A program made the position numbers and the translations under genes. Below are positions 38,165-49,011 of a stretch of DNA of 64,000 nt, piece after piece (position 1 is the first letter of the stretch; every line of letters starts with the position of its first letter). This stretch comes from Chaetoderma sp. LZ-2023a (lineage: Eukaryota > Mollusca > Caudofoveata > Chaetodermatida > Chaetodermatidae): positions 85,780,021 to 85,844,020 of the forward strand of contig CM067373.1 of the NCBI GenBank assembly GCA_034401795.1, written 5' to 3'. The notes beneath the pieces are model-generated. The model did not search any database. It was not told the origin of the DNA and was given only the letters and a program-made list of their open reading frames with translations.

Positions 38165-38434
38165 GTGGTACCACCCAGAGGGACATATCCTCAAGATATC
38201 TTTTGCATAGATCAATGTCTCACTGTATTTTTAACCAAACAATTACAGGGTGTGTTCCCAGCAATATGTTTCCCATATTTGGCAGAACGAATGTCAGAAT
38301 TTGGAATTCGAACACGAAAATTGGTTTTCTGGCTAGCTATTGTCAACTACACTTGGATAACATTTAAATTAGTAAATACACGTTCTGTTTCGTCGCTTTA
38401 CGCCGTCAAAAATCCGACAAATTGTGTATTTTGA
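38165..38434 (+). other. Unrecognised open frame with membrane-like stretches
   Basis: Opens MVPPRGTYPQDIFCIDQCLT and continues VFLTKQLQGVFPAICFPYL, AERMSEFGIRTRKLVFWLAI and VNYTWITFKLVNT. AACAATTACAG before the GVFPAI codons could be a splice acceptor. Codon pattern and charge-flanked hydrophobic runs look more coding than most of the window. It is on the plus strand inside the receptor's intron, so a nested gene is possible. I recognise no family. Confidence 0.25.
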
Positions 38435-38534
38435 TTGGGATGTTTGATTGAGGCGTCAGATGAATAACGAAATTATGATTGATTACCTGATAGTAGATCC
38501 TACCCCGTGCCATCAATAGTTTCAGACCCTCTCG

Positions 38535-38785
38535 ACGCCTGACAGTGTCCGGCGTTAGAGTCCACACACCGCCATCCTTGTATTCATACCCTGAAGGGTT
38601 CCAGCGTAATAACGTGAACTGAACTGATGATAGCTGACATTGTTTGGTATTCGATCCCACTCAGACCCCTCATTGCTTCATACCCTAGCGATACCTGACA
38701 GTGCCTGGATTTAGAGTCCACTCAGCACCCTCTGTAAGTCCCCACTCCCTCGATGCCTGACCGTGTCCGGCTATGTCACTAGTTA
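38535..38785. repeat. Degenerate short repeats around GCCTGACAGTGTCCGG
   Basis: CGCCTGACAGTGTCCGGCGT (38538), ACCTGACAGTGCCTGGATTT (38693) and GCCTGACCGTGTCCGGCTAT (38755), each near TTAGAGTCCAC or CCCTC. Irregular spacing. Confidence 0.5.
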
Positions 38786-38808
38786 TAACCACACCTGTAT
38801 GTTTTCAG

Positions 38809-38951
38809 GAGCAGCGCGCCATAGAGGAAGTAGAAGCCAAGATGGGCTAGCCACGATTTCACGATACAGACAGCGTCAGAAGGTTCGTCGTAAACTAAGA
38901 AAAGCTGTCGAGAAACAGAAATACACATTTATCGAATGGAAATTAGGATGA
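38809..38951 (+). CDS. Possible terminal exon of an unidentified plus-strand gene
   Basis: The acceptor-like CACACCTGTATGTTTTCAG ends at 38808. The frame then reads GAARHRGSRSQDGLATISRY, RQRQKVRRKLRKAVEKQKY and TFIEWKLG before TGA at 38951. The piece is strongly basic and free of repeats. The plus-strand frame at 38.2 kb might belong to the same gene, but phase and sequence do not prove it. Confidence 0.25.
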
Positions 38952-39009
38952 GCTTAGCAGAGATAACGAAACGTGTAGTTAGTTCAATGTTGAGCATGTA
39001 AGGAATGCT

Positions 39010-39075
39010 TTGTTGAATATTTTCAACATAATTGATGTCTTCCAATCCGCTCATGTTCAAACTATTCAACAGCAA
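39010..39075. repeat. Family 2 hairpin, short copy
   Basis: TTGTTGAATATTTTCAACAT, GTCTTCCAATCCGCTCATGT and TCAAACTATTCAACAGCAAG. Downstream GTTACGTTATCTCGTAGCTGTAG resembles the flank at 27.66 kb. Confidence 0.55.
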
Positions 39076-39254
39076 GTTTTATTTGTTTTCGAAACATGTT
39101 ACGTTATCTCGTAGCTGTAGGCCTACTGTGCATACGGCATCAACTATCTGACTAATTATATTTTTTGTAATTGAGGTAGGTACAAATTAACTTATTATTA
39201 ACTTCCTACAAAACCGCCCGCAAGGTCCAATTCCAATTCCTTCGGATGTCAGTA

Positions 39255-39660
39255 GAAAACAAGAGGCCCAAGGAGCGCGTAGCGCTCAAATGGAACACAC
39301 GGGCATTTCAAATAGAAATCAGCGCCTAAAAGTAGAACCATGAGGTTAGTGCAGAACTGCAATGAAACAAGGATGAATCCCACCAAATTTGATTAAAATC
39401 GGTCTACCGGTTCTCGAGAAGATATTTTTAATTTCCTCTATCTTTACCTCTATATATAGGAGAAATAATTGAAGATGGCCAAAAACCCATTTATCCGACA
39501 GTTTCGAAAGTGACAAATTTGAAACAAGCATACCCAAACACCTATGTAAAACCAAATTCGGCTTCAAGATCCAACAAATAAAAAATCCAATATGGCCACC
39601 AAACACGCTGTACATTCTAATTGGTCAACGGGTGCCATGTTTTTTTATGTATCGGACAAA
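39255..39660. repeat. Dispersed repeat beginning AACAAGAGGCCCAAG
   Basis: AACAAGAGGCCCAAGGAGCG, GGGCATTTCAAATAGAAATC, GGTTCTCGAGAAGATATTTTT and ATATGGCCACCAAACACGCTG. It shares its head, GGCATTTCAAxTAGAAA and 'AATCCAATATGG' style blocks with the copy at 41.0 kb. I associate this repeat with molluscs. Confidence 0.55.
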
Positions 39661-39810
39661 ATACAAGATGGTGGCTAGCCAAATTAGCCATTCAGCTTTA
39701 TTTGAGCAATCTAGGATCGCCAAAGGATGTTTCTAACTAGATCTGGTTAAACTCAGATCTGGGCGACTTTTACAGACAGCGACGACGTATTACACATCGT
39801 GTACAGTGCA

Positions 39811-40710
39811 TCATTGGAAATTATGCTGGCTGGCCATAGGTGTCCAGTGATAGTGCGTAGGTGTGGAAATGATGCTATCTGGCCATCGGTGTTCAGTGAT
39901 GGTGTATAGGCGTTTGCGGTGGCAGGCATCCAGTTTGTTTAGAGCTGCCTTTGGAGCTGTCCAGCTGCTACAGCTATACAGCATCAAGGATACGCAGGTT
40001 GCATTGTATAAACGTAGCCTTTTTATCAACGGTATCTTTGATCTACGAATCCATAGCTTCCGTTGGGACTGGAAAGCTATGTTTCCCATGACGCAGCGTG
40101 CAACAATGTCAACAGTACTGCAAATCAGTGAGCCCAGGAGTTTACTCTTCCGCCACGGTTCACCGCCACGAAGTGGATCGTCATTTTCTTTAGCGTCATG
40201 CTCTGTAGATATGTATATGTGGGTGAACTCTGTTTTGGATTCATGCATAACGAGATTCTCAATTTTTAGGTTACTTGCAGCTATTGGGAGAAGTTCGTCA
40301 AGGGGGGTCTTTTTCTCTCGTCTATAAAGTCCACATCGTCGGCATATTCCATTTCGCTCGGGGGTGGGGTGGTGGGGATGGGGTGGGAGGGGGTTGCGTG
40401 TTTGGTCTTGTGGAACTTTCCCACACCGATTTCAATGCGGCAACAAGGTAACAGGTGAAAGGCACCAGAGATAGACCATCCCCCTGTGGGGAAGCGATTG
40501 ATGTCTCAAACGCTACAGACTTCACTGACTTAACTCGTACTCTCAGCTTGGTGTCTGCAAGCAGTAGTCTCACTAGTCCTAGCTTATCTTCATTGCAACT
40601 GGCCTGGCGTAGTCCATCTAGGATCTTTGAGCGTTTAATTGTGTCGTCAATGCCAATTTTGTGTAAATCCCAGTGTTTGGACATGACTACCGACTCAAGT
40701 ATGCGTTAAA
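39811..40710 (-). pseudogene. C-terminal half of a LINE RT ('SPQGDG' family)
   Basis: The minus strand from 40684 reads MSKHWDLHKIGIDDTIKRSK, ILDGLRQASCNEDKLGLVRL, LADTKLRVRVKSVKSV and ETSIASPQGDGLSLVPFTCY. The last is the RT motif B region. After a C/G-rich insertion and a shift comes KTEFTHIYISTEHDAKENDD, WRKSKLLGSLICSTVDIVAR, IPLIKRLRLYNATCVSLMLY and ALNKLDACHRKRL. This order is a LINE palm, thumb and C-terminus. The YADD box region (about 40330-40390) is replaced by a CCCCACC-rich stretch. Dead copy. Confidence 0.7.
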
Positions 40711-40992
40711 TTGTGTGCCCAGATGTAATGAAACGAAATAAATCCTCGCTTATGATGATTTCATTGCATATAAATTAATATAATTTTTTCAACTGTCAAA
40801 TTAAATTAGAAGCATGAGGCCCTAATTCAAATTCATAACTAAACCAACGAAATTTATTTATATGGAAAGGAAATCATCATAAGTTAAGATTTGTTTCCTT
40901 TCATTACATTGAGGTACACAATTTAAGCCTCTAAAAGTATATAATTTCAACCATTTTATTTTCAAAAATTTTGGTGTGAATATGCACCCTTA

Positions 40993-41460
40993 AAACAAGA
41001 GGCCCAAGGGCTCTGTATAGCTCACCTGGAACATTGGCATTTCAAGTAGAAAGGACATGTTCTACATGTAGGGCTATATAGCTTTTTTGACAGAAATTCA
41101 ACAGCTCTGATTAGAAATAGCATTTGAAAGTACAAATTGTGCCTGGGAATTTTTAGGAGGTATATTTTCAACAATTTCTTTGACATATTTGAAATCCAAG
41201 ATGGTCACCAAAAAGATTGACTAATCAAAATTCTCGTTTTATATGTTGATATTAAACCTACCACCATAGATGGTTCTACCTATGAAATCGTACTATTGAT
41301 TAAGGAGTAGTGTTTTAAAGGTTTATGGAAGAGATTTCCGTTAAATTTTCAGATAATCAAAGATGGTCGCCAAAATATAAACCAATCAAAACTTTGAATA
41401 GAAGTTCTAGAGCCTACCACCATAGAACACATCTAGCCAACTTTGATTATTAAAATCCAC
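40993..41460. repeat. Dispersed repeat beginning AACAAGAGGCCCAAG, second copy
   Basis: AACAAGAGGCCCAAGGGCTC, AGCTCACCTGGAAC, GCATTTCAAGTAGAAAGGAC, two runs of AAxxAAGATGGTCxCCAAAA (41195, 41345) and CTACCACCATAGA twice. The internal doublet suggests a partial tandem duplication. Confidence 0.55.
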
Positions 41461-41904
41461 CAAGCGGCTTGGGAGGAGACAAATTTTCACGAATTTCCGG
41501 ATAATTTTCACAGGATGTTCAAATCGTCATCTCTTCCCTCCCAACCCCACACACCCTCCCCAACAACAACCCACACTAACTACCCATACCCCACCCTCCC
41601 CAAAAAACCCTTGTATGCACAGACTATTGCTTTTTTCTCCTGCTAAAATAATTTCTTCACAGCACAGCTTTTCTTATCCCGAACACCTGCAAAGTCGTGT
41701 CACAGCCTAATATCGAAAGGGCAACGAGAATGTTATTGTAGAGATTGTCTCCAATTGTCTCTCTTGCTTTCTTCACATCCAAATTCGTGTGGCATGTGGA
41801 AGAAGATATGTTTGGCTCCGGGAAGAAGTACAATTACCGCCCTTTGCATGATAGCAAAGTAAGAGACAATCTGTAACATATTAATAATTTATAGATTTAT
41901 GACC

Positions 41905-42010
41905 ATCTCTGTCCTAGGTCGCGCCTAGAGTGGTTTATAAGATATAGGGAAACGTAGTACATCAAGTTATTTTGACATTATAGGATTCGGTAGGCACACT
42001 TTATTATATA
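41905..42010 (+). repeat. Family 4 repeat, other half
   Basis: GTCCTAGGTCGCGCCTAGAG, GTACATCAAGTTATTTTGAC and TTATAGGATTCGGTAGGCAC are the reverse complement of 52690-52780. Together with 37855-38065 the two halves make the full element seen at 52.46-52.79 kb. Confidence 0.7.
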
Positions 42011-42049
42011 TACGCATTACCAGTTCTTTGCCTTCTAGGCGGTAGAGTG

Positions 42050-43446
42050 ATTTTATGGTGTCTGTAAATAGTAGTTTCGCTAGTCTCAGTTCATCTTCAT
42101 TGCAACTGGCCTGGCGTAGTACATCTAGGATTTTTGAGTGTTTAATTGTGTTGAAGGCTCGTCAATTCCCATTTTGTGGCAATCTTAGTGTTTGACAAGA
42201 CTACTGAGACAAGCATGCGTTAAGCCCATACAATGTCTGCGCAGCTGCGTGCACATTTAAAGCCACTTTGACATGATCCCCTAAAGTCATCGAGCTTGTC
42301 TCGGATGCGGCACAGAATAACATTGGACAGAATTTCGCCTATGCTGTCTACGCGCACAATATGCCGCAGATTGGCTGGAGAGCTGAGTGGCTTCTTAGGC
42401 TTGGGTAGTGCGATAAGGGTTCCCTGGCCAACAGAATCGATGGGAAGGTGGTGCATAAAACTAAATTGATTAGGTGCGTGATCGATTTTGAGATAATGTC
42501 ACTCGCGTATTTGAGTAGTTGATTGCTCATGCCATCAAGTTTAGATGCACGTCCAGGACCTTCTCAACCTCTGCTGTTTTAGTTGCTATTAGTAATGGCC
42601 TGAAAATGTGTGCAAAAGCTCATTATCGTGGTCAGTAAACTGTTCCTTGAACCATTCTCGAATTGCGTCGGCTTTGGCCTGATCAGTTCTGATAGTGGCC
42701 TTAAGATGTGTATGCAGTGAGTGGCAGTGTGTAGTCAGTAACTCTCAGGGCTTGGACTGCCCGAAACATTTTGTGGCAGTCATCCGTGGCTGTGATGATT
42801 TCATCTCGTAGGAAGTGTTGTTGAATTCCAAGATATTTTAAGCACTCGCGCAAATTGGGATTACGTTCCATGCATAGTGTCGTGCAGTCTTCACTTTGGT
42901 AGATGCTTTCTGCTCTGGTGATAGGTTTACTACTGCAGGGTCATCAGTATACCAGGTTCTGTTGTTGTTTTAGAACTCCTATGGTGCTGATAGCTGAAGA
43001 TTCCATACATTTGAGTAGTTTGATTCGGGCTTCTTTTTTATCCGAGTTGACGCCGATGTTAGCTATTTGCTTGCCAAGGGCCTTTTGTATGACATTTGAG
43101 TGTCAGAGTCGCTTATGAGCTTGGGTAGATGGCTCTACCCTCTTGTCTGCTATGGTATATGGTATATGTACATTAAGTAGTGATGATTCATTTGATGGCG
43201 TGTGACGACTGGCTTATTAATGCCAGAATTAATGGCTGCACCTCCATAGGAACGGGCATCCATATGTACGGGCTTTGCTTCTGTTTTGCATAATATGAAG
43301 TCTTTCTTGTTGAAGACTGTTGTTGTATTCTTAGAGCCAGTTGAGGCTTTGTGATCCGCAATGAGTATGGTCAATGTGCGATACTTAGAGGTGGTGAGCT
43401 TTCGCGTTGGCATAGCCACGTCGATGAATGCGACATGATCACTCAT
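42050..43446 (-). pseudogene. LINE endonuclease end, linker and RT fingers ('SPQGDG' family)
   Basis: The minus strand from 43446 reads MSDHVAFIDVAMPTRKLTTS, DFILCKTEAKP and HMDARSYGGAAINS, the last being the C-terminal block of the AP endonuclease. Near 42880 comes NPNLRECLKYLGIQQHFL with RDEIITATDDCHKMFRAVQ. At 42456-42220 is GQGTLIALPKPKKPLSSPAN, then LRHIVRVDSIGEILSNVILC and GSCQSGFKCARSCADIVWA, the RT fingers. At 42216-42050 is a second copy of the LRQASCNEDELR-like block also found at 40545-40709. It is probably the same insertion as the piece at 39.8-40.7 kb, interrupted by 1.3 kb. Confidence 0.65.
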
Positions 43447-43689
43447 GTATCCAAAACTTTATGACATGGTTTAAGAGCCTTGGTCAGATTACGAATCCCA
43501 AATCCTGGTATGTGGCCTGGTTTTTTTCATTGAGTACCTACTAGCTTGTGACCTCTCTGATGTTGCTGCTCTGATTTGTTAGCTACTTTAATCTCTTGAA
43601 TGCATGTAATATAGATGTTATAGTGTTCTCAGTTTGCAACTAACGTACATTCCAAGTAGCTATAGTAAGATCCTGGAAGGATCGCATTG

Positions 43690-44340
43690 ACAGAGGATGT
43701 TGAACACAGTTTCTAGTTTTGAAGAAGCTTATACATAACCAAGGTTGCCTCAGAATGTCACCCACAAGCCTTGATGATTTACTTTCCCAACAAACTTGGT
43801 ACTTACTGAGGAGATTGACGCATTATCTTTCTCCCCACAAGTCAGTGAAGTCTGCAGATGAGACATCAATCGGCTCCCCAAAGGCAGATGGTCTATCCCC
43901 TGAGCTTTTCACCTGTTACCTTGCTGCTGCATCGAAATATGTGTGAGAAAGTTCCACAACACCTTCCCTCCCATCCCAAACTGGGTATGCCGCTAGAGAT
44001 GGAATATGCAAACGATGCAGACTTCATAGACGAGGAAAAGAAAGCCTTTGACGAACTTCTCCCAATAACAAAATTGAGAATCTCTTTATGAATGAAACCA
44101 AACAGAGTTCACAAAGTATGAGACCAAAGAAAATGTCGATCCAATTCGTGGTGGCGAACCATGGATGAAACGTAAAATCCGCGGCTCAATGCTTTGAAGT
44201 ACAGCTGACATTGTTGCACGCTGTGTCATAGGAGCATAGCTTTCCAGTCCTTTTGGAAGGTGTGGATTCGTAGATCAAGGATGCCCTTGACAAAAAGAGA
44301 CCGCAACCACCTCCACCTGTTCTAAATGTCAAACAAGGTG
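43690..44340 (+). pseudogene. Third fragment of the 'SPQGDG' LINE family, opposite strand
   Basis: The plus strand reads CHPQALMIYFPNKLGTY-like sequence, then KSADETSIGSPKADGLSPE with LFTCYLAAASKYV (43840-43946). After a shift comes LGMPLEMEYANDADFIDEEK (about 43985), the RT active-site block with ANDAD in place of the usual YADD. It then runs to PIRGGEPWMKRKIRGS and the CTADIVARCV-like block near 44215. It is head-to-head with the minus-strand copy. Confidence 0.6.
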
Positions 44341-44344
44341 TATC

Positions 44345-45870
44345 ATAAGTCTGGAATGTTTTTATGCAATCTACTATTTTGTATCAGTTAGTCAGTTAGT
44401 CAGTCAGTCAGAAAACCTCATTCCAGTTTGTATCTAAAAAAACCTAATTCGACTCGGTTCCTGCCATACAAGGGGATTTCCAGACGGTGTCTGGATCAGA
44501 TCACTTTCCGGATCTGCGAATATCTCGAAAGCAACAGGCCTGATTTGGCTGAGGAAAGGGCATGACCATACATTAGGATTCCACAGATTTGGAAGCATGA
44601 ACGAGTGTCTTCAAAAGACGGGTGCAGAAGTTAGAGGAGGGTTCGGAATTTTACGATCCAGTAAATAATCTGTAGTTATATCGATGATCGATGTCACAGC
44701 ATCTTCATTCCTCTGGATTCCGGATTTTTTTAGGTCAGCATGACCTATACCAGGACTCTGCGTTGATATCAGTTCCTGATGTTGCTTTAAAGCTAATCCC
44801 CTGTGGTCCATCGTTAGATAAAAGCGAGACAGGGCGACTCATCTTAGACTAAAGGCCTCTTATCTCGCCAGGGTTTTGAGTATCTTTATTAACTGTTTCT
44901 TCTATAGTCTGATTAATGGCCATTTTGGCAAAAGATTTGTTTGCCTAATCTGGACTGCAAAGCCACCATTAAGAAAAGGAGTGTTGATATTTGGCATGTA
45001 TTCTCCAATTGGGTCATCTGGGCATGGTACGCTGGTCAGTATCGAGAATAGTTCGATGTGTCCATTGCGAAACACCAAAGTATGAAGTCTCTGATAAAAT
45101 CTAAATGCAGATACCAGTCACCTTCACGATCTGCACACCAAGCAGTATTTCTATCGAATTTACACAGGGCATACAGAATGCAGCCAATTGGCTACTTTCC
45201 CGCCTCAGAACATCCCTGTAAGCCTCAAAACAGGTCCAAAATCCTCTGAATATGATTGGCCAGCGCATACATCATAATGCAGATCCGTCACAATATGTGC
45301 GTAATGTTTCATCCGAATTTTTTGAAGGTCTGTTCACATTCATCCAAACATTTAATGACTCCCGTCCAAGCAAGCCACATCAGAGCTGGTGTAGCACGGA
45401 TCGCCCTGTCGAGTACGAACTGGCCCAGTCTATCTGGGTATGGAACGGCCTGGTCTGGGGTGCTCCAAGCTCGCCCCCCCCTCCCCCGACAGCCTAAGGC
45501 ATGCGTGTATAACCACATAATAGAGGATCGGAATAATAGAGTCTGTGAGATCGCCAGATGCGCAATGGCGGCCGTAAGAGGTAGCCAGCACACGTGCATT
45601 AGCATGTGGAGAAAGGAAACTTATGTATATATACTTTGCCTACTAACCTAACTTGGTCAGGACAGGCCCCTCGGTTTTCTGGATTTGTATAAAAGCAGAA
45701 TTGAACGAGGAGTAGAAAACCTTTAACAAAATGAAAATCGGGTCAGAATTGGTGAAGATAACATAGAATAAAAACCCACCATTTTGAGCTCCAACTAAAC
45801 AGAGACATTGATAGCGCACGTACTTGATAGGGCGAAAGCCAGCAATCACATGGTCCGCGACCGTACCTCG
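44345..45870. other. Stretch without a supported gene
   Basis: GTCAGTTAGTCAGTCAGTCAG at 44392 is a short tetranucleotide run and 45472-45488 is C-rich. Overlapping frames of 60-130 codons at 45.25-45.65 kb lie on both strands without recognisable motifs. Confidence 0.4.
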
Positions 45871-45891
45871 TATACAGCGTGCACGCTGATT

Positions 45892-46139
45892 GGCCGAGTC
45901 CCGCTGGCGCTACGTCATCCTTTAGTATAAAAGGAGCTCTGAAAATCTAAAATCGTCAGACGGGAGGCGGTTTCAGTCCGAGTGGGAACATATCCAATCT
46001 GCTCACTGTGTGGAGTAGTGCAATTCTGCCAGATTTACACCACCGCATGTTATTTCAGTCTGGTTCCCCTCAGGACAGCCGCGCCCCACACCGCAAGTAA
46101 GTTTTTGGATGCTCCCGGAAGATGAACATGAGCAATAAA
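45892..46139 (+). promoter_or_regulatory. Core-promoter-like arrangement with first exon, or solo LTR
   Basis: ATTGG (inverted CCAAT) at 45892, CGTCATCC at 45913 and TATAAAAG at 45926-45933. An initiator-like TCAGAC has its A at 45958, 32 bases after the first T of the TATA box, the canonical spacing. GTAAGT at 46097 could be the donor of a 139-bp non-coding first exon. AATAAA follows at 46134. TATA plus poly(A) signal within 210 bp is also the U3-R-U5 pattern of an LTR, so a solo LTR is an equal alternative. No second LTR was seen. Confidence 0.4.
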
Positions 46140-46689
46140 TCAAATTAAAAGAAGGCTAACCCATACCACCAACACAAAAGGGACCTTCTCTGCTGTGTGG
46201 CCCTTTGGCCGCAATATCAACCAAAATTAGTATGTGGGACAGTGGTGTTCATTAATATCTCGCCAGACCTGCCGTGCCATGTCGAAATAGTGGTGATGAA
46301 CAATGAACGTATCCAGAGTTTCAGTTTAATGTTTTGACCGCAGTCCAGATTAGGACATTACTTTACGCGCCACAAGAGCTAAGCGATGCGGATCATCTTG
46401 TGCCGATAAACAGAAATTCTGCATTATATTTCTACTACTTCCGCCTGCACAAAAAGGAAGGCATCCGTCACTTCGCACTAAATACAGACATATCAATATT
46501 ACAGTAGAATATACTTTGTAAAACATGTGCGGACACTTGTCAGCCATCAGAAATAACTATATTCTTTACTGTTTCTGACTATGAGCCGCATCAGCTAGAA
46601 CCCTGCGGTTAATCATCAAGCAGCAACTACAACGCATGCCAGCTCGAGTCTCAATCTTGCGGCATATCAACTACATGTGACGTTTATTG

Positions 46690-46985
46690 AGCTCTGCACT
46701 GATAACTAATAGGTGCACCACATGAACGTATCTTAATCATGTTATACTATTTTTCATCTACAAAGTGCCAATAATCAATAGGTACCGCAAGGTTGGATGC
46801 GACCTCCGCTATACTTTTCACTGTACATAATTACTCTCAATCTTAAAACGGTGCTAATGACTAATAGGTACCGTAAGGTCGGATGCGACCTCCGATATTG
46901 TCATTTAAACTGTATATAATTACATTTGTTTCAAACAGTGCTAATAACTGATATACACCGCAAGGTCGGATGTGACCTTCTTATT
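46690..46985. repeat. Tandem repeat, period about 86 bp, with a GGTCGGATGCGACC palindrome
   Basis: The palindrome (or one-mismatch forms) occurs at about 46791, 46877 and 46964. Each is preceded by GTGCTAATAACTxATAGGTACCG-like sequence and followed by a TATAATTACATTT-like stretch. A diverged fourth unit starts near 46695 (GCACTGATAACTAATAGGTGC). Confidence 0.75.
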
Positions 46986-46999
46986 CCATTGTATCTTAG

Positions 47000-48280
47000 A
47001 GTTTTGTGATAGAGAACTTTACCATCCAAGACTTTGCCTATACTGTAGTTAGGATAAAAACTCATAAAAACACCTTGACCGCATGTCGCTTAGGTTACAC
47101 TATACACCAACAACAAACGCATCACCTTGTACTTCCCTACAGCAACAATGTTTCACTAAGGTCGATGCTCAAGCTCTCACTAGCAAACATGACATGCGTC
47201 TAATAAACCTAACTATGATAGCTCGATAGGATAGGTTTAATCATAGCTAGGGACAGCTACTCACTAAATGAGCCTCTTTTCTTAGTGCTGCGGCTCCGTT
47301 ACAGTACATGCACTGGCAGTTTCCATAATTGGCCACTTACATTAAGGCCCCCTAAAAATGAGTAGCTGTCTCTTCCTATGCTTTTCCGGCCACCTGACCT
47401 AATAAGTGTTTGGATTCCCTCCACCACGTTGGTTAGGGCTGATTTAAGAAACTACTGGGGTTTCTTGATGGTCAGAATCAAAGTGTCCATGACCACGCAC
47501 TCCCCTCCGGATCTTAGGATACATGTTAGTTAAGCCTTTTTGCCAAAGTAGGAATCACTGCGAAAATATGATTATTAGAGCCTGTCCTAGCATTGTATTC
47601 TTTTGGGGAATTTTCTTCAAACCTAACGCAGCTATATGTTATCCCCCAGGGTACGGATCTCACATGGTCCTCACTTGAAATACTAGGTGACGGATAAAGA
47701 CACAGATCGCCATCTAACTCTAACGGTGACCGGGTGCGGCCTTCGAGCCCCCACCCCTCCCCCACCCCCTCGCGGGAAGATCACCATAGTTGGATATATG
47801 TTTGTTCCTCTCCACTGTAAATAGATAGAAACGCTTTCTAAACACGTTTGTAATGTAAATTGTCCTTGTCTTGTTATTTGTGGTTGCGCTGCGGTATGCG
47901 GAGGGATCGCTTTACGGTTCTGAAACTACCACCAGTAATGATGTACGTCGGAAAGTTTTCCATGGAAAATCTTCCGGAAAGTGACCCTGACATTTTTTCA
48001 AGAAAACTTTCCAGCTTTTATCTGAAACTTCATTTCCCATCTCATTGTGTAAATTGTATTATTTATTCTTAGAATTATTTTTAATGTAACACTAATTAAT
48101 AGAAAATGTGCACCAGCAACATTGTTTTCTGTTAATACTAATAGGCTACTCCAATGAGTCCAATACTTGTTGGGGATTAAAAGGTGATCATATTGAATTG
48201 TAGAACCAGGTGTGACCTACTTTTGTTACATTACATATGATTACACCTAACAATGCATGTAGACACCAAGGTTGATAAAT
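47000..48280. other. Stretch without a supported gene
   Basis: A near-palindromic pair, AACCTAACTATGATAGCTCG and GGTTTAATCATAGCTAGGGA, at 47210-47255. No open frame I trust. Confidence 0.4.
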
Positions 48281-48284
48281 TAAT

Positions 48285-48380
48285 ATTCTGTTGAATATTT
48301 TGAAACTAATTTAACTCTGAGCTGTTGCTGCAGCAAGCTTCCAGTCAAATTAGTTTCAAAATATTCAACAGTTTGCGTGT
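48285..48380. repeat. Hairpin-only MITE copy, well preserved
   Basis: CTGTTGAATATTTTGAAACT (48289) and AGTTTCAAAATATTCAACAG (48355-48375) are perfect inverted copies. Inner arms are AATTTAACTCTGAGCTGTTGC and GCAGCAAGCTTCCAGTCAAA. It lacks the outer parts of family 1. Confidence 0.8.
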
Positions 48381-49011
48381 ATCATCGTCTTGAAATTCAG
48401 ATTTCGGGGACTGTAGCATTAAAAGGGTTAATAATGCTTACAGGGCCGACATGTAAGACAGCAACAACTTTCAGTCAAATTGTTTCCAAACTGCACACCA
48501 GTCTTTCTTCTACCAGTTCTTTAAAACTTGATTTCTGACCACCAGCTTTCATTCCATCAGCTCTTTAACCATTTACATTTATCACTAAATATTTAGTAAT
48601 TTGATTGATACATAATGCGCATGATGGCGTTTGTTCACTGATTTGAAAAGAATAATTCTAATTAAGTATTTAACTTTGTTTCCTTTTAACAAATATTTTT
48701 CAGGAAATTTTACATCACTGTCCACCAGGCGACATGTTTGCATGCCGTCGGTCTGAGGGGAGATGCTCCATGGCGGTACAATTACACCAGGTTGATTCAT
48801 TTTCTCATTTTTAGCATTGTTCAAACAGGAGAGCGGCACTTTTTACCGCATCTCCTCCGCTCCGACATTATCCTGTGACGGGGCCCACGTGAGGCACTTT
48901 CCTCTTGCAAACCAATAATTATTGGCCGGCCGGAGGCAGATATAGTTTATATTAAATGGATAAACCGTGCTAGGACATCTCTCATAGGGATACCCTTCAC
49001 GAGACACTAGA

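Noticed and set aside
45309..45651. 98- and 131-codon overlapping frames
   Set aside because: Open on both strands over a C-rich stretch, no domain, no splice or promoter context.
46791..46820. GGTTGGATGCGACC considered as part of a tRNA
   Set aside because: No cloverleaf, no GGTTCRANYCC box B and no acceptor pairing nearby.
46780..46985. Regularly spaced palindromic repeats, considered as a CRISPR array
   Set aside because: Only three to four diverged ~86-bp units, spacers are also similar to each other, and the genome is eukaryotic.
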